A DNA stretch of 64,000 nucleotides from assembly GCA_029204225.1 (NCBI GenBank), contig CM055092.1, positions 63,909,425-63,973,424 of the forward strand, given 5' to 3'. This document shows positions 19,690 through 30,420 of the stretch, piece after piece. The translations under genes and the position numbers were made by a program. Source of the DNA: Diphasiastrum complanatum. Lineage: Eukaryota > Streptophyta > Lycopodiopsida > Lycopodiales > Lycopodiaceae. Numbering within the stretch: the first letter of the stretch is position 1; each line of letters begins with the position of its first letter. The notes below the pieces were generated by a model that saw only the letters and a list, made by a program, of their open reading frames with translations, was not told the DNA's origin and did no database searches.

Positions 19690-20490
19690 CCTAGGCTACT
19701 ATTGGAGGTTGACAATATTTCACTTGCTTCTAATAGAAAGGCACCCATTGAAGCCATAAAAAATGTTGGAAATAAAAAAAGATGGATGAAAAAATTGCTT
19801 ATCTTCTTACTATAGGAACCAATCAAGGGCAAAAAACCAAATCCTATGTAAGACTAAGCAAAAAACTGTGAGATAGGTCTCACTAGTTTTGACAATCTCT
19901 CTAAAACAAGATTTGAATTATCAAAAAAGATGAAGTATGGCAAACGTTATGGTTCTCTAAATGTCACATGTGTGAAATACTCCAAAAATGTCAAATTGAC
20001 TCAAATACAATCTATTTGTATGAAACAATTTGCTTAGATCCTCTAAATTTTGCCTAAATCACATATAGATGAGATTGGTCAACTTCTGGGTGATTTTTGT
20101 GATCATTCAAGCAATAAATGACATGTACCCAAGATTTGCCACAGGTCTAGGCGTCCTACCTACACCTATTCAAAAGCTTATAACTTTTGATTGGCTTAAT
20201 TAACTGTCATGATTTTTTTATACACATTTCTAGCTTTCTAGTGGGCCAAATTGCATGAAATTTGGATCTAAGGTGAGAGAGATCCACCAAACTGAAAATG
20301 GACGGATTTCACACGTGCTTGCACCTGAAAATCCGTACAGTACCTGATCTGAACCATTCAAAGTGGTTTGAAGTTCTAAATCACCAAAAAACTGCAAGCT
20401 AGCTAGGAAGTAGAATCTAGACAATTTCTAACTTGAAATCTGATCAAATTTGCAAACTTTTTTATTAGATTTGCTTGTAAATCTTAGGTA

Positions 20491-20503
20491 GGCTCTGATA
20501 CCA
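20491..20503 (-). other. Primer-binding site of B2
   Basis: The complement of TGGTATCAGAGCC directly follows the LTR in element orientation. It is identical to the site of B1 at 54268. Confidence 0.85.
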
Positions 20504-21104
20504 TATTAAACTCACACGTGTGGGACGCCCTACACATGTACTTTTGATCTCCTAATACCATAAAGATCAAACTAGCATTGATTGACAATAGGAAAGCTGA
20601 TCATACAAGAAATATTATTGTGTTACAGGCAAGATCTATCAACAAAATATGAAACTAAGTACAATAAATGCCTCAACTCGGCTAGAGAGAGAATATGAAT
20701 GTACAAACTCGAGTAGAGAGAGAGGGCACAAAGAGCTTAGTCTCCAAATTTGCATTACACACAAAAAACATCATCTTCTCAATGAGAGTACATCACATAT
20801 ATATAGATCCATGGACTCTCCTCCTACTTTGAGTTGAATTGGAGTTATGAATCCACCTCTCAAGCTATCTAGACTTATTCAAGCCACCTCAATATGTCTA
20901 ATTGTGCCACCTAGCATTTTCATGCATTAAATGTGGCATGCAAAGTACAAATGGCAATTCCTATGGTAGCTCGAGTTTCTACTTCTACCTACCTTGAATA
21001 TTTTATTCTAAGATAAGTCTTTACTAAGCCACAAGAGCTCAATTCATCTTTGGCATTTTTAGGCTTACTTACAATATTAGATAGATTTTTTCAATATTTT
21101 AGCA
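20504..21104 (-). repeat. LTR of copia family B (B2)
   Basis: A 601-bp unit homologous along its length to the B1 LTR (53654-54267). In element orientation it starts TGCTAAAATATTG, ends ACACGTGTGAGTTTAATA and contains the CTCTCTCTCTA blocks typical of this family. The terminal dinucleotide is degenerate. Confidence 0.85.
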
Positions 21105-21117
21105 CTCCTAAAAATGT

Positions 21118-21530
21118 ATCTAATGTGGATCAAGCATCGATCTTGAGATAAGACCAAGATTAGATCTATGCTTTGAGAAGGCACTTTTGCAAAGTGGCTT
21201 TGTGAGAAGATCAGCAATACATGAAGATGTGTTGACATGTTCCAAGTTGATTTCACCTTCAATGAGCTTTTCCCTTACAAAATGGTGTGCCACTTCTATA
21301 TGCTTGCTTCTTGCATGAAAAATAGGATTCATTGCAAGAGCTTGGGCCGATATGTTGTCACACTTGATCAAGGGAAGATCATCCTCTTTGATGCACTTTA
21401 GCTCCATGATTAACCTCTTGATCCAAAGCACTTCTTTAGTTGTTGTAGTGAGTGCTTTGTACTCGGTCTCACAAGAAGATAGGGATATGGTATCTTGCTT
21501 CTTTGAAAGCCAAGACACAAGATTGCCTCC
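21118..21530 (-). pseudogene. Copia RNase H C-terminal part (B2)
   Basis: The open frame reads VSWLSKKQDTISLSSCETEYKAL, NISAQALAMNPIFHARSKHIE and CIADLLTKPL, the standard copia RNase H end, with a stop at about 21118 just before the LTR. The upstream part is cut at 21530 by the LTR of element F. It is almost identical in sequence to the RNase H of B3 (33270-33590). Confidence 0.85.
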
Positions 21531-22212
21531 TGTAAAAATTACAGCAAATAAGGATCCTAAAACACTTGAAATGATGAGGAAAACAATAGATTATGATTTC
21601 ATAAGATTAGCACAAGTTGAACCATCAAAATCCATCAAAAATCTATGCTTGAACCTCACTAAATGGCCCAAATCCTTGAAGAAGGCTTCACACGTGTGAA
21701 AGTACGGCCTCCCACAGTCTGAGTACTGTACACCAGACCTACATTCAATCCTATAATCATTAGTAATCACAAGTACTCAAACAATTATGAACATAGAGAG
21801 CAATTGCACCATTATGAGAGAAAAAACATGAAATTGCTTGATTGATTTTGGTGAGATTTCATCACCTATATATACATGATCCATCATGGTTTTGGGCAGG
21901 TATGAGTAGCCCTAAACCTATCCCTAATGCTAATTTTTGTGGATCTTTCATCCCTACCAAGTTAGGGCTGGAATCTTGGAGATCCCTCAACAATGCAAAA
22001 ATTACCAAAAATAGCTCCTATTTTTTCTCCCTTGTATCTAAGCATAATTTGGACTCATTCCAAAGGTTCTAACACTTAGGTCTACTTGAGAACATCCTTA
22101 TGAATGGAATCCTATGCTATTTGGCACGTGTGACAAGCCACATCATGACCATCTAACTATTTACAAGTCATATGACCAAAACTAGTCAAGCTAGAATTGT
22201 GAATTTTTAACA
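21531..22212 (-). repeat. 3' LTR of element F
   Basis: 682 bp; in element orientation it starts TGTTAAAAATTCAC and ends GTAATTTTTACA, with matching inverted tips. It follows a GAGGAGGAG polypurine tract. CCTCC at 21526-21530 is the presumed target duplication; the other copy is lost. Confidence 0.88.
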
Positions 22213-22226
22213 CTCCTCCTCACTAT

Positions 22227-25200
22227 CTAGCTTGGTTCAATCATTGCTTTACTAATCACTCCAAGTGATGATCTGTACTTCATAAAAGGTGTCTTTTGAA
22301 GTGGTTTAGTAAGTAGATCAGCTACACATTCATAGCTTGGAACATGCTCCAAAGCAATCTCCTTGGCTTGCACCATTTCTCTTACAAAGTGATGGCATAT
22401 CTCAATGTGCTTAGATCTTGCATGGAAGATTGGGTTAGATGCAAGGTGTTGGGCTGATATATTGTCATTGTAGATGATTGGTGCCTCCTCTGAATCCATG
22501 ATCTTTAGTTCCACCAATAATCTCTTGATCCAAAGTACCTCCTTTGTAGTGATTGTCAAAGCTTTGTACTCGGCCTCGGTTGAAGATAGAGATATAGTTT
22601 CTTGCTTTTTTGAAAGCCATGAAACCACACCTTCTCCTATGAAAGTTGAATAGGCACTTGTTCATTTCCTATCCCTCTTGTCCCTTGCAAAATCTGAATC
22701 ACTAAATGCATGAAGGTTAATCACATCTCCTCTATATAGAATCCCAAAATCCAATGTACCTGAGATGTATCTTAGAATCCTCTTAGCCTTTTTCCAATGG
22801 ATATTCAATGGCTTTTGCATGGATTGGCTCAACCTACATACACTAAAGCTAAGATCTGGTCTAGTTATAGTGATCCACATTAAGGAACCTATAAGTTGTC
22901 TAAACAAAGTGATGTCCATGAAGGATCTTTCATCATCTTCATTTGGCACTTTTACATCTTGCTCCATTGGTGTGTCAACACTTTTGCATACTTCCATCTT
23001 AAACTTCTTCAAAAGACTTTGAGCATAGTTTACTTGACTTATAAAGATAAAATCAGACCCTCTAAGTACTTCTATGCCTAAGATGAAGTGAAGACACCCT
23101 AGATCTACCATCTTGAACTCTAAGGATAGATCTATCTTGATATTTTCAATACCATCAACACTATTTCCACTAATGATGATGTCATCTACATAAATGAGTA
23201 AAAGTACAATACCAACATCATCAAACTTAATGTAAAGAGTGGGATCATATTCACTTTGAACAAAAGAAAGTGAAATAAGATAGCAATGTAGTCTTGAATT
23301 CCAAGATCTTGAGGCTTGCTTCAAGCCATAGATGCTTCTTTGGAGATGGCATACTTTGTTCTCCATTCCATGCTTGATGAACCCTTGTGGCTGCTCCATA
23401 TAGATATCCTCTTCCAAAAAACCATTCAAGAAAGCATTAGAGACATCCATTTGACATAGAATCCATCCAAAATGTGATGCAAGTGCAATGATTAGTCTTA
23501 TTGTGACCATCTTGGCCACGGGTGCAAAAGTTTTCTCATAGTCTATCCCTCTCTTTTGAGCATAACCTTTTGCAACTAATCTTGCTTTATGTTTGTTAAC
23601 AATCCCATTTGCATTCAACTTAAGCTTGAAGACCCACTTGCATCCTATTACATTCCTTTGAGGTCTTTCAACAAGCAACCAAGTTTCATTCTCAATCAAG
23701 GCATCATACTCATCCAACATAGCTTTATACCATTCTTTGGAGTTCAATGCATCTTCAACATTAGACGGTTCTTCAAAACTAGATAAAGCATAAGAAGTGG
23801 ATGAGATACCCTCAACTTGCTGTCCTTTGCCTTGATATGTGAGCCTTGATGGCTCCACTTTTGCCCTTGAAGATCTCCTTGGTGTGATAGGTGGGTTTGG
23901 TGCTTGCTCCTCCATGAGCTCCTCCTCAAAACCAAGTTCTTGCTCCTCGACCATCTTCTTCTTGATTGTTGGAGCACTTGAGCCTTCTTCAAGCATATGC
24001 ATATGATGTTCATCAAAGATGACATCCCTTGAAACAACAAATTTGTTCAAGGATGGAAGATAGTCTTTGTAGCCCTTGCTTGAGCTTGCATATCCAAGCA
24101 TGATCCCTCTTGTGGAAGATGAATCCTCCTTGGTCCTTGTTTCCAATGGCACATGCACATAACATATACACCCAAAAACTTTCAAGTGATTAAGATTGGG
24201 TTTCTTTCCATACAACATCTCATAAGGAGTTTTGCCTTCAATGGCTTTTCAAGACACCCTATTCATCAAGTAGTTTGCACATACAAGAGACTCACCCCAA
24301 AAGGATTTGGGCAAACAAGCATCTAATCTTAAAGCCTTAGAACATTCACATAATGTTCTATTCCTTCTTTCAGCAACTCCATTTTGTTGAGGAGTGTAAG
24401 GACAAGAAGTCTCTTTCTTGATCCCTTCCTCCTCACAAAAGGCCTTTCATTGGAGATGAATTCTCCACCATTGTCACTTCTAAGAATCTTGATGCTATGA
24501 TTATGATGCTTTTTCACAAACAACTTGAACTTTACAAAAGTATCAAATACTTGAGACTTGAAGGAAAGTAAGAACACCCAACAATATCTTGAGTAGTCAT
24601 CAATGAAGGTTAAAAACATGGATGAACCTCCATTAGATTTGGTGCTAGCAATGTGCACATCCGAATGTATGAGTTCAAGAGGATGAGATGACTTTGTGAT
24701 GGAGTTAGGAAACACCTTCTTATGTGCATTGGATAAGGCACAAGCTTCACAAACCTTGTCTTCCTTCCCAATAGACCTTGGTAGGCCTAAAGCATACTCC
24801 TCCTTGATCATAGCCTCCATGGAACCCGAGTTGACATGTCCAAGTCTTTTGTGCCATAAAGTAAAGGTAGATATCTTGCTCTTCTCGGCCAACATGACAA
24901 CATTAGTATCCACAAATGCATCCAGCTTATAAAGTTTGCCAAGTCTAGTGCCCTTAGCCACTATCTTACCCTTCTTCTTGATGAAACATTCATCTGAAGC
25001 AAAGTCAACATTGAAACCATTGTCTGCCATTTGGCCAACACTTAGTAGATTCTTTGTTATTGTAGGAATGTACAAAACACCTTCTATGTTGATCTTTTTG
25101 GAAGATCCTAAGCAAAGGGGAATGCTACCAACTCCTTCAATCTTACAAGATTCATCATTTGCTGTATAGATAGACTTTATAGGTCCATCATAAGATAAGA

Positions 25201-26187
25201 GAGAAGAGAAAAACTCCCTTTTACTAGTCATGTGTGAACTAGCACCTGAGTCAATCCACCAAGGATCTTCTCCTTTGAAGCTTGTTGAAGAAAATATGGA
25301 CATCATGAGAGAGTCCTCATGTGAACTCTCCTCCTCCTCCTCTTTGCTCATGTTGGCTTGGCTTTGATCTTGCTTCCTCTTGAAGCATTCCGAGGCATAA
25401 TGCCCCATCTTGCTACAATAGTAGCACTTCACCTTTGATTTGTCCTTATTGACTTTGGTGGTTGATGGAGATGCCTTTTGGGGTCCTTCTTGATCCTCAA
25501 GCTTTGTAGACTTCTTGAATTTTGATTGCCTTTGGACTTGCCTTTGCCTTTGGTGAAGAGAGCTTGGTCATCTCCACCTTGGATGGAAAGCCTATCCATC
25601 CTCTCTTGCATTTGGCTCCTTCTTGATTCCTCGGCCATGAGTGTGCCTTGGAGTTCTTCAAGTATGGGTAGCTTACCCATAATTGCATATCCCTGAACCA
25701 AATTGTCAAATTCAAAGCTCAGTCCATCCAATATGAGTTGAACAAGCTCTTCATCCTTGATAGGGTCACCTATAAAGGCTAGCTCTTTGTTCAATTCCTT
25801 TACTCTTAGGACAAAAGTATGTGCACTCTCTCCTTTCTTTTGATAGCTTCTATAGATTTGATTCTTCAAAACTAACATTCTAGTTTGGTTCTTGGATTCA
25901 TAGACCTTTTGCAAAGTCTCCCAAGCATCTTGAGCTGAAGTGCAATCTCCTACCTCTCTTAAGAGTTCATTTGCAACATTCATTTTTATGCAATGTAGTG
26001 CAACATTGCACCTCTTGATGTATTTGGCTTTTTCTTGAGGATGAATAGGTTCACCCTCATTACCATTTACAATTTCCATCAGATCTTGCATGATCATAAT
26101 GGATTCCATTCTAACTTTCCATATGGAATAGTTAGTTTTGTTGAGCCTTTCATTAGTATCCAAAAGATATGCATTTATAGATGCCAT
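22227..26187 (-). pseudogene. Copia gag-pol of element F
   Basis: Gag starts at 26187 (MASINAYLLDTNERLNKTNYS). Domains in order: CCHC knuckle CYYCSKMGHYASEC (near 25430), protease WWIDSGASSHM, integrase with HKRLGHVN...CEAC and core DDYSRYCW / RSDNGGEFIS, reverse transcriptase with [15 protein letters not shown] and YVDDIIIS, and RNase H with LSSTEAEYKAL ending near 22227. Breaks: a frameshift before the zinc knuckle near 25495, a frameshift in the integrase core near 24445, a stop near 24250 and a stop between RT and RNase H near 22665. All catalytic blocks are otherwise legible. Confidence 0.88.
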
Positions 26188-26986
26188 CTAGTCTCCTAAT
26201 CAAGGACTTGACACAAATGAAGGTTACTTCTATTGATTTGATTGAAGGTCTACCTTATCCCACTTCTTAGGGACCTGAAAAGATCAGTAATAGACTTCCT
26301 ATAAAGATCTAAGAATGATCTCTAACAAAATCAAATCATAGAATACTAGAAACAATGCACTTGCTTGATTGAAGTAGACAATACTAGTAGAATTGCCCCT
26401 CTTTCTATAAAGAACATTAAAGCTTCCAAATGATCTGATCAAGAGTGAATTTCAGCAACCTAATATACTTCCAAAATCACTTGTAAAAGATCTAAATGGA
26501 ACTTAATGAGGATGCAACACAATCTACTATCCAATCACAAGCAAAAAATGATCAAAATTGATGAAAAATTGATCTAATTTGGTGCATAAGTCAAGCAATG
26601 GTTAGAATGAACCTAAATCACTTTAGGAGGTGTCTACTACACCTTAGAACAGCCTTGAAGAGTCCCCAAAACTCTGATCTTCCCTCTCCTTGAATGCTAG
26701 AAAGCCTCCTCTATGAAATCACCTCCAAAACTCGCTTAGAAATCAATGCTTGGAGCAACCAAAACTTGCTATCTTGGTAATGTGAATTGAATTCAACTTT
26801 GCCTCTGGTTTTAGACACCTAAACACCTGCAAATGAAGTCACACAACACCAATCTCCAATGTATTTGACTCACTTTGAGTTCTAGAATCAATAGTAGATG
26901 CTAAGATCCAATCTACACAAGATTTAGATCAAAAATTGTGATCAAATTGAATGAAAACCAAGGATTTAGCTCATTTCAGCCTTTAG

Positions 26987-26998
26987 GCTATGATACCA
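26987..26998 (-). other. Primer-binding site of element F
   Basis: In element orientation TGGTATCATAGC, one mismatch to the usual TGGTATCAGAGC. It directly adjoins the LTR end at 26999. Confidence 0.8.
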
Positions 26999-27080
26999 TG
27001 TAAAAATTACAGCAAATAAGGATCCTAAAACACTTGAAATGATGAGGAAAACAATAGATTATGATTTCATAAGATTAGCA
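26999..27080 (-). repeat. Truncated 5' LTR of element F
   Basis: 82 bp identical to 21531-21612, then an abrupt switch after GATTAGCA to the interior of an LTR B. This is a rearrangement breakpoint. Confidence 0.85.
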
Positions 27081-27382
27081 GATCCATGGACTCTCCTCCT
27101 ACTTTGACTTGAATTGGAGTTATGAATCCACCTCTCAAGCTATCTAGACTTATTCAAGCCACCTCAATATGTCTAATTGTGCCACCTAGTATTTTCATGC
27201 ATTAAATGTGGCATGCAAAGTACAAATGGCAATTCCTATGGTAGCTCGGGTTTCTACTTCTACCTACCTTGAATATTTTATTCTAAGATGAGTCTTTACT
27301 AAGACAAAAGAGCTCAATTCATCTTTGGCATTTTTAGGACCCCTACTTACAATATTAGATAGATTTTTCCAATATTTCAACA
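27081..27382 (-). repeat. LTR B fragment (start half)
   Basis: The complement of the first 300 bp or so of LTR B, ending in plus orientation with TTCCAATATTTCAACA, the complement of the LTR start TGTTGAAATATTGG. It is followed by AGATA, the target duplication shared with 34003-34007. Confidence 0.85.
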
Positions 27383-29771
27383 AGATAGTGGGGCTAGTTC
27401 CCATATGTCTAGGTCAAGGAACTCTTTCACTAATCTCATGCCATATCTAGGTGCAAAAAGATCAATCTATACTGCTAATGATGTAGAGTGTAGGATTGAA
27501 GGAATAGGTAGTATTCCACTGCATGCATCATCATGAAAATATTTTTGCTTACATGATGTACTGTATGTACCTAGATTGACCAAGAATCTCATCAGTGTAG
27601 GACAGTTGTTTGATAGTGGATTGGATGTCAAGTTTCAAGTTGACAAGTGTATAATCTCAAGAGAAAATGAAGTTATTGCTAGAGGGCCTAGAATTGGTAA
27701 GTTGTACAAACTAGATTCTAGGGAGAGTGCTAACATTTCAGATATTGCTTACGAGACCAAGGTTCTATAGGATGATCTATGGCACAAGAGATTGGGACAT
27801 CCCAATTTCAAAGCCATGCAGTCTATGGTCAAACAAGGAAAAGTTGTTGGACTTCCAAAGACACTGTCTAAGGAGCTTCTACCTTGTGAAGGTTGTGTGC
27901 TAGCAAAATCACACAAGAGGCCTTTTCCTAGATCAAGTATCAAGACAAAGCAACCATTTGAACTTGTACACTCTGATGTTCATTTCTCATCAATTAAGAG
28001 CAAAGGAGGAGCAAACTGCTTTGTCTCTTTTGTAGATGATTATACAAGATATTCTTGGATCTATATGTTGTCTTCAAAACCCATGGTCTATGATGTTTTT
28101 CTTACTTTCAAAGCTTATGTAGAAAAGTAGTTTTCTTTCAAGTTGAAAGCTTTGAGAAGTGATAGTGGAAAAGAATACACTTCCAATAAGTTTAAAGACT
28201 TTTGTGAGAGAGAGGGTATTTAACAGAGAGTTTTCTTGTTCATATACTCCTCAACAAAATGGAGTTGTTGAGAGAAAAAATAGAACTTTGTGTGAATGTG
28301 CAAAAGCCATCAGGCTAGAAGCTTCTCTGCCTAAAAAATTTTGGGGAGAGGCAGTTGCATGTGCAAACTATCTTTGTAATAGACTTTCAAATCTTGCAAT
28401 AGGAGGAAAGACACCATTTGAGATGTTGTATAAGAAAAAGCCTAAGGTAGATCATCTTAGGATTTTTGGCTTTGTATGCTTTGTGCATGTGCCTCTAGAA
28501 ACTAGGAAGAAGAAAGATCCTAGTGTAGTAAAAGAATTGTTTGTAGAATATGCATCTACCAAAAAAACATACAAAGTTTATTTACCCTCTATTGACAAGA
28601 ATGTTGTTAGTAGAGATGTGATCTTCTATGAAGATCAGAAGTTTAACTTGGATGATGCACAGGTCAAGGAGTCTCATACAAGATCAATTATCAATCTTGA
28701 TGTTGTTCAAGAAGAGGTGAGGCCGAGGCTTGAGGAGGAGCAAATTCAAGCTACCACACCAAGAAGATCTACACGAGCAAGATCTGAGCCAAGCAGGCTC
28801 ACATATGATGCTGAAGGAAGACAAGTGGAAGGTAAAACTTCCTATCATGCACTTTTTATATTAGATGAAGAGCCTAAGGATGTCCAAGAAGAACTTCAAT
28901 TCAAAGAGTGGGTTGAAGCAATGACCCAAGAGTTTGAAGCCTTGATGTTAAACAACACATGGGAGCTTGTGGAGCCACCAAACAACATGCATGTGATTGG
29001 ATGTAAGTGGATATTCAGAATCAAGTATAATCATGATGGATCTATCAATAAGTATAAAGCAAGACTTTGTGCCAAAGGCTACTCACAGATCAAAGGTCTT
29101 GACTATGAAGACACCTTTGCACCAGTTGCAAAGATGGTAACAATTTGAATACTCATCTCTCTTGCATGTTTTCACAAATGGAGTATGTTCCAGCTTGATG
29201 TTTCTAATGCATTTCTCAATGGTTACCTTAATTTGGATTATGGATTATTCTACGAAGGAGAAGATCTGACTTTGATTGCTTTTTCAGATTTAGATTTTGC
29301 AGGAGACAGGTTGGATAGGAACCACAAGGTCTTACACTATATTTCTTGGAAGGAACTTGGTTTCTTGGCTATCAAAGAAGCAGGCAGCTATCTCCTTATC
29401 ATCCTGTGAAGCTGAATACAAATCTCTTACAACCACAACAAAGGAGGTATTACAAATCAAAAGGCTACTTTTGGAGCTAAAGTGTTATGCAGATGAAGAT
29501 CTTCCAATTATCAAGAATGATAACATTTTTACTCAGGCTCTTGTAAATAATCCAGTCTTTCATGCAAGGAGCAAGCATATTGAAGTGGCTCATCATTTTG
29601 TAAGAGAAAAAGTCATTGGGAGAGAGATCTCATTGGAACATGTTGCATCTTCAGATTGTGTTGCAGATCTTCTCACCAAACCTCTACTCAAGAATGTATT
29701 TATGAAGATAAGGTCAAACCTTGCCTAATTTTGAAGTCTATGTTGATAGGAACATAAATTTTAAGGAGGAG
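27383..29771 (+). pseudogene. Copia pol of element D (3' half)
   Basis: It starts inside the protease active-site codons (AGATA, then SGASSHMSRSRN). Then integrase: HKRLGHPNFKAMQS, CEGCVLAKSHKRPF, DDYTRYSW, RSDSGKEYTSN, TPQQNGVVERKNRTL. The RT start has GCKWIFRIKYNHDGS and [14 protein letters not shown]. At about 29229 a deletion removes most of the reverse transcriptase including YVDD and joins to RNase H (SWLSKKQAAISLSSCEAEYK, ending 29728). Stops at about 27534, 27768 and 28128 and frameshifts near 28220 and 29300 disable it. A purine tract AAGGAGGAG (29763-29771) precedes the LTR. The gag half of the same element lies on the opposite strand at 34003-34957. Confidence 0.85.
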
Positions 29772-29945
29772 TGTGAAGATTATTAAAATATTATCTTCCT
29801 ATCTCGAGTTTAGGGCCATGTCCATGATGATTTCCACTAAATTTCATGTTGTACATAAAAGGAGTGTGAATTGAGCACATATCCTTCTAGTGTAGCTCGG
29901 ATTTGAGTTAGATAGGTTCAATTTTAATGACATGTAGTAGTTTCA
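29772..29945 (+). repeat. Truncated 3' LTR of element D
   Basis: It starts TGTGAAGATTATT directly after the polypurine tract. Only about 174 bp remain before minus-strand gag sequence of another copia element begins near 29946. Confidence 0.65.
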
Positions 29946-30420
29946 TTAAGTGACACCCATTTTTGTCTTGAGGTGTAGGAGTCTACTCTCCTTGGCCACA
30001 AGAACATTGTGCAACTTTTCAATGGATGGAAGAGTGTCTTGAATAGCAAATGATTGAACCAAGTTAGTGAACTCATCACCTAGGCCATTCAATATAATTT
30101 GTACTAGCTCTTGATCTTGGATCTTTTCTCCTATAGCACTCAATTCCTTGTTAAGAGATTTAATCCTAAGGACATACTCTTGTCCACTCTCTCCACATCC
30201 TTTCATGCTTTGAAAGACTTGATTCCTTAGCATGAGGATTCTTGAAGTGTTATTGGATTCATAGATACTCTTTAATGAATTGCAAGCCTCTTTTGATGAG
30301 GCACAAGAAGACACCTCCTTCAAGAGGTCATTGCATACATTCAACTTTATGCAATGTAAAGCTAATCTTGCCCTCTTCTTGTATTTGGTTTGTTCTTGGG
30401 CAGCTTGAGGCTCTTCCTCC
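29946..30420 (-). pseudogene. Copia gag fragment (element E)
   Basis: The minus frame reads AQEQTKYKKRARLALHCIKLN, ILMLRNQVFQSMKGCGES, QELVQIILNGLGDEFTNLV and SIEKLHNVLVAKES, a copia gag middle region. It is cut at both ends. At 30420/30421 it joins head to head with plus-strand gag of B3, a clear rearrangement junction. Confidence 0.8.

Larger units (their letters stand above)
19690..21530 (-). mobile_element. Copia family B pieces (B2) around one LTR
   Basis: Read on the minus strand: the end of pol (21530-21118), a short purine tract, a 601-bp LTR (21104-20504), a primer site (20503-20491), the B leader (20490 to about 19831) and the first codons of gag (from about 19830), truncated near 19690. 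One LTR thus has the 3' end of one element on one side and the 5' start of another on the other. Insertion of element F cuts the pol part at 21530. Confidence 0.8.
21531..27080 (-). mobile_element. Ty1/copia element F
   Basis: A nearly full element inserted in the RNase H region of B2. On the minus strand: 5' LTR piece (27080-26999), primer site, leader (26986-26188), gag-pol (26187-22227), purine tract (complement of CTCCTCCTCACTATC) and complete 3' LTR (22212-21531). The 5' LTR is cut after 82 bp at 27080, where a piece of LTR B begins. Those 82 bp are identical to the matching part of the 3' LTR, so the insertion is fairly young. Confidence 0.88.

Noticed and set aside
20504-21104. LTR B2 as a solo LTR
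   Set aside because: Pol plus purine tract on one side and primer site plus leader on the other show it belongs to element sequence on both sides.
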